64,000 bases of DNA from Atherix ibis. Its lineage: Eukaryota > Arthropoda > Insecta > Diptera > Athericidae. Below the pieces are notes generated by a model that saw nothing but the letters and a program-made list of their open reading frames with translations, was not told the DNA's origin and made no database searches. The DNA lies in NCBI GenBank assembly GCA_958298945.1, contig OY282609.1, positions 37,049,212 through 37,113,211 of the forward strand, written 5' to 3'. The translations under genes were made by a program, and so were the position numbers. This document shows positions 50,812 through 62,700 of this stretch, in pieces; the stretch's first letter is position 1, and the number at the start of each line of letters is the position of its first letter.

Positions 50812-51420
50812 GATTTTCATAAGGTGCCAGGTCCAACAATAGCACTGCCACAGGCACCCGGTCCAACAATAGCATTGTCTTAAGATGGGCTGAAAGACGA
50901 TAAGTTCTTCAAGAAAGAGGAACTCCAAATTTATTTGGTCCCGGAGTGCCATAGGGTGGAGTTGGGGATAGGCCAGGCAGAAAAAAACCATCTAAGATTC
51001 TCCCGCCAACGTCGACGGCGGGCTTCCATTTTTTTCAACAAATTTTAGCTTTCCAATTTTTATACCTTTCCTTAATTTCTATTTCCTCCCTTTGGGCCTG
51101 GGTAGTTTTTTAGTTTTTTTTTGTAATTTCCTTTTAGTTTTCATCAGTATTTCTTCTTTCATCTTCTTCCCTTCCCATCGAGAACTTAACACCTCCATGT
51201 ATCTCCATTAACCCCTATATGATCCTGGCTGTGGTGGGTGTGGAAGCGCATCTCTGCTAAAACTTCGAACCCTCGGCAATCTTCGCATAAATCTTGCGAC
51301 AATCATGCCTAGCAGAAACATGTGCTCTCTGAGTGTGCACCTGTAGAATTTCTCCTCAGTTAAATTTTAATTCCTTCCCGTATTTTCCAAATCCCAAATA
51401 CACACAAGTATTTTTTTTTC
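50812..51420. other. G+C-richer island of unknown origin
   Basis: This stretch is clearly less A+T-rich than its surroundings. GGTCCAACAATAGCA is duplicated at 50830 and 50860 (period 30). CCGCCAACGTCGACGGCGGG at about 51003-51022 forms a G+C-rich palindrome (CCGCC...GGCGG with GTCGAC inside). 51050-51190 is pyrimidine-rich. It could be the 5' region or untranslated part of a retrotransposon, but I cannot place it in a family. Confidence 0.4.
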
Positions 51421-51489
51421 ATACCGGAACATAATATTGAAACTGATGAATAAATCTTTGAAAGGCTCAGAAAAAGGGTTCTTTAACTC

Positions 51490-51815
51490 AAATCGGACAT
51501 TGCAGACACATGGATGCTTCACCATAGCAGCTTTCCTATCACAAGGTCATCACCATCAACGAGTTCTTGTCGGAAAAATCGATTTCTGTAGTTCCCCAAA
51601 CCAACCAATTCAGCTGATCAAAGTTGTGTACCTTTTTATTGTTTTGCAAAAAGAACATTTGAAAAGAGGTCCTCTTGATACTGTCTATAACAAGTCTTCC
51701 TACACTGCTACGAAGACTGGAAACAACACCTTCGCTGCTGTATATTTGCCCAAATGCACCACTTTGAAGGCAATAATGTCAATACTTCTCTGCTACACTT
51801 CGTTAGTTCGCTACT
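51490..51815 (+). pseudogene. Mariner C-terminal relic
   Basis: The codons are scattered over three frames. ADTWMLHHSSFPIT corresponds to xDTWMLHHDNAPSH (second Asp lost). FSPNQPIQ-like sequence stands where PPYSPDLAPCDFF is expected. FLHCYEDWKQHLRCC followed by IFAQMHHFEGNNVN matches the mariner end FxHCYEEWxxRLxRCV...QGNYFEGDN. The fragment opens at the same codon (ADTWM) as the plus-strand scrap at 26.77 kb, suggesting that both descend from one truncated parent. A 139-codon open frame through the region (51437-51856) is in the wrong frame for most of it and is not a gene. Confidence 0.7.
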
Positions 51816-51819
51816 TATG

Positions 51820-53480
51820 CTTTAAAATAAACGATAATAGGTCATGTTCTTCTTAAAATGTTAGCAGTATAGTTTACTAGTCTATAATATTGTTGAATAG
51901 TGGAATATTCAGAGCGAATGTTAAACTCGTTATTAAGAATAATTTAAAGAAAGTCTAAAATGAGATTCGAAACTGAAAAATAAATTTCTACATAGGTGTC
52001 CAAATTGTCTGCCCTATTATTCATGAAAAAAGAGTTTTTATCTTTTAAAAATGTGCATTTATTAAATAAGAAAAAATTGGATACTAGAAAACGTAATTTG
52101 AAAATTTACTAAAATGTATTTTTATAAGAGCCTAAATCTTTATTATAGTTATTGAATTATAATAGGTTTTTCGCTTGAAAGTAGAAAAAAAATACAACCT
52201 TTTAAATATTTATGAAAATGAAAAATTTTATTTAGTAGTGTTCGTATGTTATATTGAAAGTTCTTTTTCTAGTACTATATACGGATTGAATTCTAACAAA
52301 TGGGAGGTATTGAGCTTATATATTCATATATGCCTCTAGATAGCAAATACTATTTTAAATACAAGTTTGCCGCTATCTTATTAGGTTTCATATATCAAAC
52401 TACCGCAGACAAAATCCATTTTCCGATAAACTTTTGAATATTCATAGCATAGTCGATATACTCACTGAATATTTTCATTATACTCGTATAGAAATTGCTG
52501 ATTTATCGAACAGTCAAGTTTTTAGTGAAATAATATTGGGCTTAGCATTATTGAATGTAGAATAAAATTTCTGAATATATTCTAACAAATACCACTTCTT
52601 CCTAGATATATGTCTATAATAGCCTATTGATTTTATAGTAAATTGATATTTGGTTTTGATAATTGTTACCAATAATCAGCGGTTAATAATTACAAACAAT
52701 AACGATTCACCTGTTCAACAAATTGTTTAATTATAAGGTTCCAATCAAACGGAATTATAGAAATTGTAAACAAATGAACTCGGTTAATTATCGTTTTGAC
52801 GTTTATGTCAATCCATATCAGAGAGACTATTTAGTATATTAACACGGGAACACGTTCATTATTCATTCATTTGAATTTCGCATATTTATTATAATTTATT
52901 TCAAATAAATATTGAAATGATAATATTGAAATTAAATGTTGAGATTTTCAATACAAATATACAAAGTTTTTATTAAAATTTATTAATAAAAATTAAATTT
53001 AAACTATTTTTAATTTAAATGTTTTTTAAAACACACAACTTAGTAAATTACAAATCCAAGCTAAGTAAATACAAATTTCTATAAAAATTTAATTAATAAA
53101 ATAGGTTTTGATTGTATATAAGAACTTAGGATCGATAATTTCAAAGGTAAAAATGTAATACCACCTTTAAATAGCAACATGTAAATTCTAAACTTTCTGC
53201 ATGTAATAAAAATTGTAATAAAATCTATAAAAATTAATATTATTTCAAGTTCAAATATGACATAAATTGTATTGTTACTCATTGGTTTTATTAATACTTA
53301 AATATCTTCATCTAAATAAATGTTATAAAATACGAGTAATAACACCTAAGAATAATGCGTTCTTCACTTGGTAATGCAGATCTTTGACAGCGATTATTTC
53401 TGAGTAAAACTATTTTTTTAAGTAACTGTCATCTACAGGCTTTGGCAAATAATATCATGGAGAGTACAATATAATACACA
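51820..53480. other. Gene-free A+T-rich stretch
   Basis: No coding remnant or structured repeat recognised. Confidence 0.5.
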
Positions 53481-53484
53481 ATTG

Positions 53485-53700
53485 GACAACGCGTTAAAGT
53501 TTTGCGAAAAATGCTGATTTGCTAGGAATGCATTTTGAGTACTGAGTGATTTTTTTGGTCAGCATAACCGGACATTAAGACAACAATAACCCGTTTGGTA
53601 CAAATATTTAAAAAAACTTTTTTGTGCAATTTCGTACTGGTTGTTCAATTGGAAACAATGCGGTTGTGGAAGAAAGCTTACGCCAGCCCCGATAACCATA
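53485..53700 (+). pseudogene. Possible helix-turn-helix relic of a DD41D element
   Basis: Plus-strand fragments such as QRVKVLRKM, DFFGQHNRT and TRLVQIFKKT, in shifting frames, resemble the N-terminal helix-turn-helix of the DD41D family (QRVxxV...FFGxHNRPSxxTIxRLVxKFxxT). They lie 0.4 kb upstream of the catalytic relic at 54.1 kb in the same orientation, so they may be its 5' part, separated by inserted or unreadable DNA. Confidence 0.4.
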
Positions 53701-54097
53701 CTATAAAAATGTTTGTTACGCGCAGAGAGGTCATGGTCAGCTGTTGAGGAGGCATGGTATTATGATACCACAAAATGGTTTCTGGAATAGGCTGAAATTC
53801 ACTCCGCTTAATCTTAATATTAATTGAGATTCAAAAATTAATAATAGAGGGAGAAGGTCACGTGGTAGAATCGGTCAGGGATTGATTATAAAGACGGCCG
53901 GTTTGCCTTTAATCCAGATTAAATAGAAAGAGAAAAAACATGTATTGTGTTTGTACGGAAGTTTTCTTCTTCTTTTCGTCTGTTTTCATATTTTTTCTCT
54001 TTGATTTTTTTAAGTCAAAGAAATTGTGTTCATATAACAATCTGCCGTAAGCGAATATAAAATTAATTTAATATTAATATATAAAAATATTGCTACG

Positions 54098-54880
54098 GTG
54101 ACTGAAAGTATTACAGAGAATCCAGTTCTATCGGTTTGACAAATTTGGCACAAAGATTTAGCTCTTAAGCTTTATAAGGTCTAATTGGTGTTTGACTTAA
54201 AATCACCAGATTATTTACAACATCTAAATTTATGTGATTGGATAATTGAACATGTTGCTGGATTTCTCAGAGAAAATCATCTTTTCCGACAAAGCTCATT
54301 TTCACAAAGACGGCTATGTTAAGAAGTAAAGTTGTTGTATTTGGGTATCTGGAAATCTAATAGCAATTATTAAACAACCATTATATATATTACGTTTCAC
54401 TGTATTTATGGGCCGAGGGAATCATTGGCCCGACCCTTATGGGCCGAGGGAATCATTGGTTTGCATTTTTTGGAAAATGATGCTCGTGCGTATATACTGT
54501 CAATAGAGTGCGCTACAGCGACATGGTAACAAATTTTTTATGGTTTATTTTTGATTATCTGAATTTGAATAGCTTGTGGTTTCATTAGGATAGTGCTATG
54601 TGCGACACTGCTCAAGAAATAATCGATTTATTGAAAACCAAATTAAATTTTAAAATGATGTCAATTTGCCACTACGATTTGAAGCCGTTGAACTTCTTCT
54701 TGTAGGGCTATGTAAAATATTATATTTATGAGAGTAGTCCGCACATAATTCAAGGGCTCAAAACCAAATTCAACAGTTTCAACTATACAAAAATAATTTG
54801 AATATGAAAAGGATGGATGTCTGCAAACGTAGTCATGGAGGACATTTGTTAAATTTGTTTTTTTATCACAGAGATTTGTA
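54098..54880 (+). pseudogene. DD41D-type transposase relic
   Basis: Plus strand. SITENPVLSV, then a stop and QIWHKDLALKLYKV, covers the exit of the DNA-binding domain. EKIIFSDKAHFHKDGYVKK keeps the first catalytic Asp. CCIWVSGN and QPLYILRFTVF follow. A 23-bp segment is duplicated in tandem at 54406 and 54437 (period 31). Further on come SDMVTNFLWFIFDYLNLNSLWF, then DSAMCDTAQEIIDLLKTK with the second Asp, and LKPLNFFL, where the third Asp is Asn. About eight codons are missing between them. YESSPHIIQGLKTKF and KRMDVCKRSHGGHLLNL form the C-terminus. It is the same family as the 41.5-kb relic, sharing the unusual RMDVCKxSxGGHL tail. Confidence 0.82.
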
Positions 54881-55016
54881 TCATAAACGGTAAAATCCTT
54901 GTAATGGACATTTTTATAAAAAATGTGTGTTTTATTAAAAATTCAAAAAAAATTCTTATTAAAAACAGTAGACACTGTATTACCTAAATTGATTCTATCG
55001 AATATGTATATACATA

Positions 55017-56168
55017 CGAGGTCTGTTCAAACAATATTGTGAGTTTTGTGTTTTTTTCAAAAAATATTTATTTATTCATGAATATCTATTTTGTCCCCTT
55101 CAAAGTAACCCCCACCAGAAGTGAAATCCTAGAAGCAATTCAAAAAATCATTTTTGTGATCTTGTTCAGCCCCTCCTTCGATGCCGTCTTTATCTCCTCA
55201 ATCGTAGCGTAGCGTCGTCCTTTCACGGTGCTCTTCAGTGTCGAGAACAAGAAAAAGTCACAGGGGGCCATATCTAAGGCATACGGTGGCTGCGGCATTA
55301 TTAGTGTGTTGTTTTTAGCCAAAAATTCGCGCACAATCAACGATGCGTGAGCAGGGGCGTTATCATGGTGCAAAAGCCAATTTTTGTTCTTCCACAAATC
55401 CGGGCGTTTCTGGCGGATTGCTTCACGCAACTTGCCCATAACTTGCAGGTAATATTCCTTATTGATCGTTCTACACTGTGGGAAGAACTCATGATGCACC
55501 ACGCCCCTATAGTCAAAGAAAACTGTAGGCAAAACCTTCACATTCGAACGAACTTGGCGCCCTTTTTCCGGAACCTCTGTAGCAAATTTGGGTAATCGCG
55601 GACACAGTCCAACAGCTCCTTAGCAATGTTAATACGATGCTGATTTTGGTCAAAATTGAGCAATTTTGATACGAATTTCGCGGCAACCTATCGCACGACC
55701 AAATCATTGGTAAAAATCGAATGGCACGAGCCAGTCGATATGTTTAAGTCCTCAGCAACTTCTCTAACGGTGATTCGACGATTGGCCAATAATATTTTCT
55801 TCACTTCATCAATGTTATCGTCTGTTGTTGACGTGCTCGGACGTCCGGCACGCTTTTCGTCGTTCACATCTTCTCGGCCCTTTCAGAACATTTTGTACTA
55901 CCGATAAACATTGCTTCGGTCCAACGTAGCTTCACCATATGCCACAGTCAACGGTATGTGTCCGCGCAATTAATTTTGAAATGGGCAAAAAATCGAAGAC
56001 ACGTGCAAGCAAAGCAGGTGTCTAAAATTAACTGAACTATTAAAATGGCCGAACTTGTCGGCATAAGTGAGAGGTATGAGTACCAACATAACGCCACAAA
56101 AAATCGAAAATCGAATAAGCGTAACCCGCGGAAATTTAAAATTTGCGATACTTTTTGAACAGACCTCA
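55017..56168 (-). mobile_element. Mariner element (fourth type), both ends present
   Basis: A 1,152-bp mariner whose ends read CGAGGTCTGTTCAAA at 55017 and, on the other strand, TGAGGTCTGTTCAAA from 56168. TA flanks each end (55015-55016, 56169-56170). The transposase is on the minus strand. Apart from the centre, the order of parts is complete, from the helix-turn-helix to a tail reading GGGYFEGDKI. Base use inside is distinctly less A+T-rich than outside, so the copy is not very old. Confidence 0.93.
55072..55985 (-). pseudogene. Mariner transposase (DD34D, fourth type), deleted centre
   Basis: Minus strand. AYGEATLDRSNVYR, stop, YKMF, stop, KGREDVNDEKRAGRPSTS and DNIDEVKKILLANRRITV form the two helix-turn-helix motifs and linker. 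After VAAKFVSKLLNFDQ and IAKELLDCVRDYPNLLQR about 70 codons are missing, including the first catalytic Asp. The frame resumes at VRSNVKV-like sequence and runs open as VLPTVFFDYRGVVHHEFF, KEYYLQVMGKLREAIRQKR, WLLHHDNAPAH (second Asp) and MAPCDFFLF (third Asp, 34 residues on). A frameshift after NKITK displaces the natural end (DFLNCF, stop, then GGGYFEGDKIDIHE, stop at 55072-55074). Confidence 0.92.
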
Positions 56169-56434
56169 TACTTATGTAAAATAATAAGAACTTAATAACT
56201 GCTTTGAAATTTTACAACGCACTTATCATTGTTTTAGGATAGATTCAATGGTATTATAGGCTTAATTTCTGTCTTAAGAATATTCATTTTTTTTCGCACA
56301 TGATGTAATCAAAATAAGAGAAAAACATCAGAAATAAATTAATTTTTTCGCTCACCTAAACCTAAGTCGTCATCGAATCGTCTCGTCATTTATAGATTTG
56401 ACATAAAAATGTAAGATCCCTATATGGGTTTTTA

Positions 56435-58000
56435 GCATACTTTAATACTTATCTCCATTCATCCCTTACCACCTCTTTCTGATCCAATTGATGACTCTAA
56501 TCTTCTTCAAAGTTTCCTCCATTCCATCCACCTACTTTTTTCTTGGTCTGTCTTGGTTTTTTTTCCCTGCAGGTTTACTATATAACAAGTTTGTTGGCAT
56601 TCTATACTTCGCTTACCTGTTGACATGATTGTTTTCAATATTACAGCCTCCTGGAACAGTTGATATAGTTTATGACAATATCGAGCCGTATATTCTTCAA
56701 AGTAATATTCGCTCAAAGCTCCTCAGCGTGGTTTCATTTAAACAACGATAAAATGTCTACTAAGATCCTGAGAATTTGCATTAATTTTGCAACTTCATAG
56801 TAGTTTCTATTCTAATGTGGGATACGTCTTTTAATTCTAGCAGTAACGTCGCTGGTTAGGTTAGCAATTGACCCAAAATATTTAAACTCGTCAACTGTTT
56901 TGAACTTATACTTATCAACGTCGAATATTCCCAAAGCTAATGTTCTTTTTGAAGGTAGCATGTATTTGGTCTTGATTTCATTAGTTTTTAAGCTAAATTG
57001 AATAAATTTTTCCGCTATTTTGTGGCAAAATTTCGTTTTAGATCAGCATCATTCGCATAACCTAGGATCTGGCTGGATTTAGTAAAAATATTTTGATCTA
57101 CTTCGATCTTTTTGTCTATCATAAATTTTCCTAACATAATATTAAATAGCAGGCAACTCACGAATCTTCTTTCATGTGTCCGTTAAAGAATAAAAGTTTT
57201 CCGACTTTTTCTCTTTGATGATGACTTGGCTATGAACATTAGACAGGATTAACTTTGTCCCATAGCCATCCATTGCTTCCTATATATATAACTGTCTTAT
57301 ACTACTCGTATCATAGGCAGATTTGAAATAAAAAAACAGATGGGACTATCAATATTATATTATCAACATTTTTCTAAAATTTGCGTTATAATGAAAAGCT
57401 AGGCTGTTGTTAACCTATCATTTCTAAAGCCACATTGGTACTATTCCAGCCGTTCTTTAACATAAGGCCTGTTATATATCACGTTCCAAAAAATCTCGTA
57501 AGCTATCTTCAACACCATTACTGGTCGATAATTTTGCCAACTTAGTGTATCTTTTTTTTATAGATTGAGAGTTTATTCCGACATTCTTTGTTTCGGGCAT
57601 CATCTCATACTGCCACATAATTTTAATAAAAATATGGACTTTAGATAGCACCGCACTCCAGCCATTTTTAAAAAATTTCCCGGATACCCCATCGATAACA
57701 GGTACTTTGTTATTTTTCAGCTTGTTGAACGTTTCTTTAATTTTATCGTAAATAGTAGATACGAAATTTGGCTATACATCATATGTGTACCATGCAACTT
57801 CTTCGAGCGCCTTGATAGCATTATTTTGATTTAGCAGCTCGTTAGAATACTAAGGTCAATGGTCCTCTACACACTGTTTTTCTTCCGTAATTATTTTTCC
57901 ACTTTTGTCCTTACATACTAAGAATCTTGGGATATATCCACTTTTTAGCTCATCGACTACTTTATTCATTTTAATAATATATAATTTTAAATTTAGATAA
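56435..58000 (-). pseudogene. RTE-like non-LTR reverse transcriptase relic
   Basis: A decayed minus-strand polymerase, readable in order across several frames. CKDKSGKIITEEKQCVED and NFVSTIYDKIKETFNKLKNN come first, then DGVSGKFFKNGW and MPETKNVG. SWQNYRPVMVLKIAYEIFWN is the expected NYRGISLLxxxYKIL region. YQCGFR lies near 57422-57441. RFVSCLLFNIMLGKF corresponds to DGLSCLLFNI. GYANDAD near 57042-57062 is the catalytic YADD box with one Asp replaced by Asn. TVDEFKYFGSIANLTSDV matches the usual YLGS block. AGKKNQDRPRK with WMEWRK forms the C-terminal GRPxxRWxD motif, ending near 56435. The endonuclease part is not found upstream. Many stops and frameshifts. The clade call rests on motif wording; CR1 is an alternative. 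Confidence 0.85.
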
Positions 58001-61000
58001 TTCCTTGCCCTTATATATTTAAGTTTTTATTAAACAGGGGCAATTGATGTTATGCATAACATATGAAAAGCTGATAATGATAATAATATTATAATGACTC
58101 CAGGTGTAGTAAAATTTTCAAATTCGGACTTACTATTGGGAAATATTTGTTTCCAAAATTGATAAATTTTGAAATCATATTGTGTATTTTTTTTTGTTTA
58201 AACTAAAGTTATAAAAAAAATAATCGCCTTTTCTTATAACTGTATGTTGATCCATAAGATTACAGAGAAATTATATATTAACGGAACTCTCGTTAATACT
58301 ATCAAATGGCTACCTTTTGACTTTCGAACTATGAAATAAAAAACTTATCCCGAATATTTAAACAGCATAGACACTAACTAGTTTATTGTATATGTCAGTC
58401 TACCTGCCAAAAAGATATCGGGAGTACGGAATTGAACTTGAAGACGAAACCAGAATGGCAGTAATTCTTTCATTCAGCAAAACGAAACCGAACCCTGGAT
58501 AATACCACAAAAAGACTATCTTTTGACCTTCGAACTATGAGCTAGTTGTATGAAAAAGATTATTTAACTACGAGTAATTATATAAAGAAGTTATAAATCG
58601 AAAATTTAAGGATACGTGTTCATATTTATTAATTTATAATGCTTAAGAGTTTCTGAAAGTTTAAATTCACTTGGATTGACTTTAAAAAGTTTAAAAAAAT
58701 ATTAATTTTCTAGAACTCATATAATAAGTTGTTTTTCAAACTATAATTTTTATATGTTCACTTCGAATGTTATCAAAACTTCTCCAATCTTATTTTATCG
58801 GTTAAAGGAGCTATGAATCTATAAATTGGTTCTATTTATTAAGTATAATTTTCATTAAGTATAGTATGGCTTTTAAAACTTTAAATAAGTTATTTGCATA
58901 AATCTAGGATCCAGAACGTTAATTGATGTTGGTATTCATTTCCAAATATATGACTTGATTTAAGACAAAATAAGTTGATGAAAAACTAGTAAAAGTTCAT
59001 CGATGAATATATTAAATCTAAAGCGGATATTTAAACCGAAAATTCGAGACTACAGAATTATAAAAAATACTAGAGCAACGGAAAATAATAAATAAAATTA
59101 GATCTGCTTTCCATCAAGCTGCCAAAGTCATGGTTGATTTGCTTCCGATGACTTATTTCCTTTACACGGACGAACACCACTATGGAAGTTTACCGGAAAG
59201 AGCATTTATGGAAATGACAGTGATTGCGATGCTTGCTTAGGAAAATGTCACCATCAGCCCACAATATCGGAGGAGAACTTAGCGCTGTTATAAAACTGTA
59301 AGGAGATAAATTATTATATTCGAATAATTGGACTTAATGTGAAATTTTGTGGGTAATCAAATTAAAGGGGTCTTCTGTCTCAAAGCACTTTAAGCTAATT
59401 GGCAATCAGAAACGTAAGATCGACACCTCGCCAAGGGATGGATCAAAATAGAATCACGTACATCCATAAATACTAATATACGAAAACACGATACTATCTG
59501 AGATATTTCCAAAATACAAATAGGTTTTGTTTGTGGAGCCAACATACGACTTTAAGGTGATACAGTGGTATGAGATTGACTCTTACTTGTATATATTAGT
59601 ATTAATGTCAAGGCATTTTGTTTCCAATCAACTGAAAACGTGCTCGTGTAAGGAAATGAATAAAAGGCTATCGTTCACAAATTTATTAGATGCGTATTAA
59701 ATACGTTTCGCAGAGATTTGAATGCTCGAAGATATGTTCATGTCATTGGTTTAATTGTTATCGTTGTGCTCATTCATTCGAATATCTGAATGCGCACGTC
59801 TATGATGCATTCTTGCGAAAATATTGATTTTCGAAAATACACTAGGCTATGCACTTACACAATTTTGTGAAGCCTTTGGGCGAGCTATCTAAATAAGCCC
59901 CACATAATCAAAGGTACTCGAATCGAATTGAGCATAATTCCCCGTGGAGTTGTGAACTCATAAACCAAAATTCTGCAAAACCATAACACGGCTATATTTT
60001 ATATGCACATACAATAACTGGAGTATAAGTAAAAGACAAACCGGAAGGTAAGTTGTAACAACAGACTGAGAATATGATTAGTTAGTCGATAGTCGCGCGG
60101 TAATCGGAACAAGAGAGGGGAACGCATCCTATTAGTCTTCATTTAAAATAAATTTACATTTCAAATCCGACGGATGAACACAAGTTCCCACTTTTCTCGA
60201 TTTACTGCTACGACCAAAAACAGTGAAAATAGAAACTTTATCAGTATGAACCTCAGCCATTTTTTTTTTTTTTTCAACGAGTGTATATACTTGTATATGT
60301 ACGAGCACAAAATTTCATATACGAATGTCCTAGATTGTGGTACTATAGAACAGTCTGTACTATAATATTTTCTATAAGTAAATTTATGATGAAATTGTGT
60401 GAATATGCCAAGTTAGAGAGGAACAAATGGGAAAAAATTAATTCTCTGACAAGCGTTTGGGCTAAAAAAGAAAAGCTTTCAAAAGTGGTTTATAACATTT
60501 TCAAGCAAACTTTCGGCTGCCAAAACTACCTTTACTGGATCCAACCCTCTTGGGAATAATCAATTTTCACTTAACCCCACACTTGTTTGGCAGATTTGAA
60601 TTGCAGAAAGATCAGTCGACTTTATTTCGTCTCCTTTTCGTAGCTCATAAAAATTTCTATTCGTATTCCTTGTGGAATTTAAAGTTTTCGGCAAGGCTTC
60701 ATTACGTTAAAAAGTACGAGTATATTTGTGACTAGATTCTGTTCTTAATTCAATACGATTTTTGCCATTTTTTCCACTTTACCCATAATTTTCTTTCACT
60801 ATACTAAATTTGAATGGCGGAATTCTTTTAATCCTTTCGATGAAGGATTACTTAGAAAATTTTTTTTTGATTGCCATAGTATAATGGTAGATTTAACGTA
60901 TTTTTTCGTTTTTTTTTTATTAATTAACAAACACGAGAAAATTTTCTTTTTCAGAAAATCCCAAATGATTTGACTTTTAAGATACTTTCTTAAAAATAAT

Positions 61001-61489
61001 ACTATATCCTTTTTTTTCTTAAAAACTACCTGCCGTACTGTCAAGAATTTTTCATTACTTGTCAAAGAAAAATGATTTTTTTTTTTAGTATTTTAGACTA
61101 ATTGAAATTAAATTTTAGAACTTTTAAACGTGAGCGAACAATCGTTTATATTTTTAAGATTATGCACGCATATACATATTAAAAATGCACAAAAGCATTG
61201 TGGTTGTATTGGAATTTCTCAGTTGAATCAAATAAAGTCTATTATATTCAAAAATCTAGTCTGTTCGCAGAATCTATGTAGTCTCTGATTTTAACATTTC
61301 CAGCATTGTATGTCGCTTATTATGTCCTATTTTCTGAAAGGTGTATGCTAATTCTTTAAAACACTTAATAGAATATTACTGTACATTACGAACAACGGCT
61401 AACTTAACATATGTACGTTATATAAAGTAAAACCTTTGATTTAATAATCAGTACTTTTAGCGAATCAGGTTGGGCTGATTGAACTGGTC

Positions 61490-61560
61490 TTTACTGGTCC
61501 GCCCCCGCGGAGGGATGGTATATAAAGGTTTATTTATCATCCTGAAGACAGCAATGCTGG
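61490..61560 (+). promoter_or_regulatory. Possible TATA-type core promoter
   Basis: A short G+C-rich block (GTCCGCCCCCGCGGAGGGAT, about 61498-61517) is followed directly by GGTATATAAAGG with a canonical TATAAA. About 30 bases on lies TTATCATCCTGAAG, where initiation would fall. No open frame of note follows. This could be a promoter remnant of a retrotransposon LTR or chance in A+T-rich DNA. Confidence 0.25.
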
Positions 61561-62569
61561 AAGGGGGCTATAGTAAATATGTGACCGAAAGTGATATTTT
61601 ATGGTATTAATATACTATATATATCACATAATGGTGGTGCATGAACAAAATGAAGGGGTGCATATATTTATATATGCACAAAATGATGGAAAGATGGTGG
61701 ATGAGTACTGAAGATGACTAATTGTGTGTGGGTTTTTTGACAATTAAATGAAGCCTGATTTCTATTCTGAAAATTAGTTTTAGTTTTGGGAGTACATCTT
61801 GTACATAGTATGAGATCTCGTTATGGTAACATTAGTCTTAGTAGCACCGATTTGTTCGTTTATATCTAGACTTATTGAAAATAAAATAGAATCATTGAAA
61901 AATAAGAGAATTTTTTTTTGTAAATTTAATTACATATGCAAAAAAATATAACCTAGAATAATAGTAATAAAAAATAGTTCAACACAATCATATGCACATA
62001 TAAGAGAAAAAATATATACAGCAAAAACTAAAATTGGTGTAGCAAAAATATTACAAAAATTCTATGCAATAGTTTTTAATGAACAAATCGATTTAAAATT
62101 AATTAAACAAACATTTGTCTTGTAGATAAATAATTAAAAAAAATTAAGCAAGAAGCAGTAGTGGAAACATATCAAAATAATTACTATACAATTTTTTTTG
62201 ATTTATGAACAAATTTTTTTTTATTTAATTAATTGGGTAAAATTTGCAATAAAAATAATACAAGAACTTTTAATGAAATTCAAAATAATTGGTTATGTTA
62301 TTTCAAATTCCTATTCATTCATGTTCCCGGTCAGTAGACCCTAGTTTTTCTTTTTGGTAATAAAAAATGCAGTAAAAAGAATCGTTGTCGTTGTAGCGGT
62401 TTGGTGGGAGACTACCTAAGAGTACAATTGGAGATTTTGGTAAAATGATCAAGAAAATAGAGATATAACTTATGGAATAGGTTGTACATACATAATGTAC
62501 ATTCAAAGGCTTAAAAATATGAGGTAATTAATTACTGACCAATTGCAAAGTTGTCCAGTATTAATAAGT

Positions 62570-62700
62570 TATTGAAGTCTTTTCTCAAGCTTATCAAGCT
62601 GTGCAGATGCTTTATTTCACCTAGCATGGTCAACGACAGCTTCTAACATTTTTCAAACTTCCCTAATCGTATCCAAACTGACTGTATCTTTATTGAATTT
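62570..62700 (-). other. Coiled-coil-like peptide remnant, unidentified
   Basis: The minus strand reads FNKDTVSLDTIREV, stop, KMLEAVVDHAR, stop, NKASAQLDKLEKRLQ, stop, LINTGQL. The amphipathic Leu/Lys/Glu-rich wording looks like former coding sequence, and the three stops would make it a pseudogene fragment of about 43 codons. I do not recognise the family; chance remains possible. Confidence 0.2.

Noticed and set aside
51437..51856. 139-codon plus-strand open frame as a novel gene
   Set aside because: The DNA aligns to a mariner C-terminus in other frames (LHHSS, HCYEDWKQ, FEGNNVN), so the open frame is incidental.
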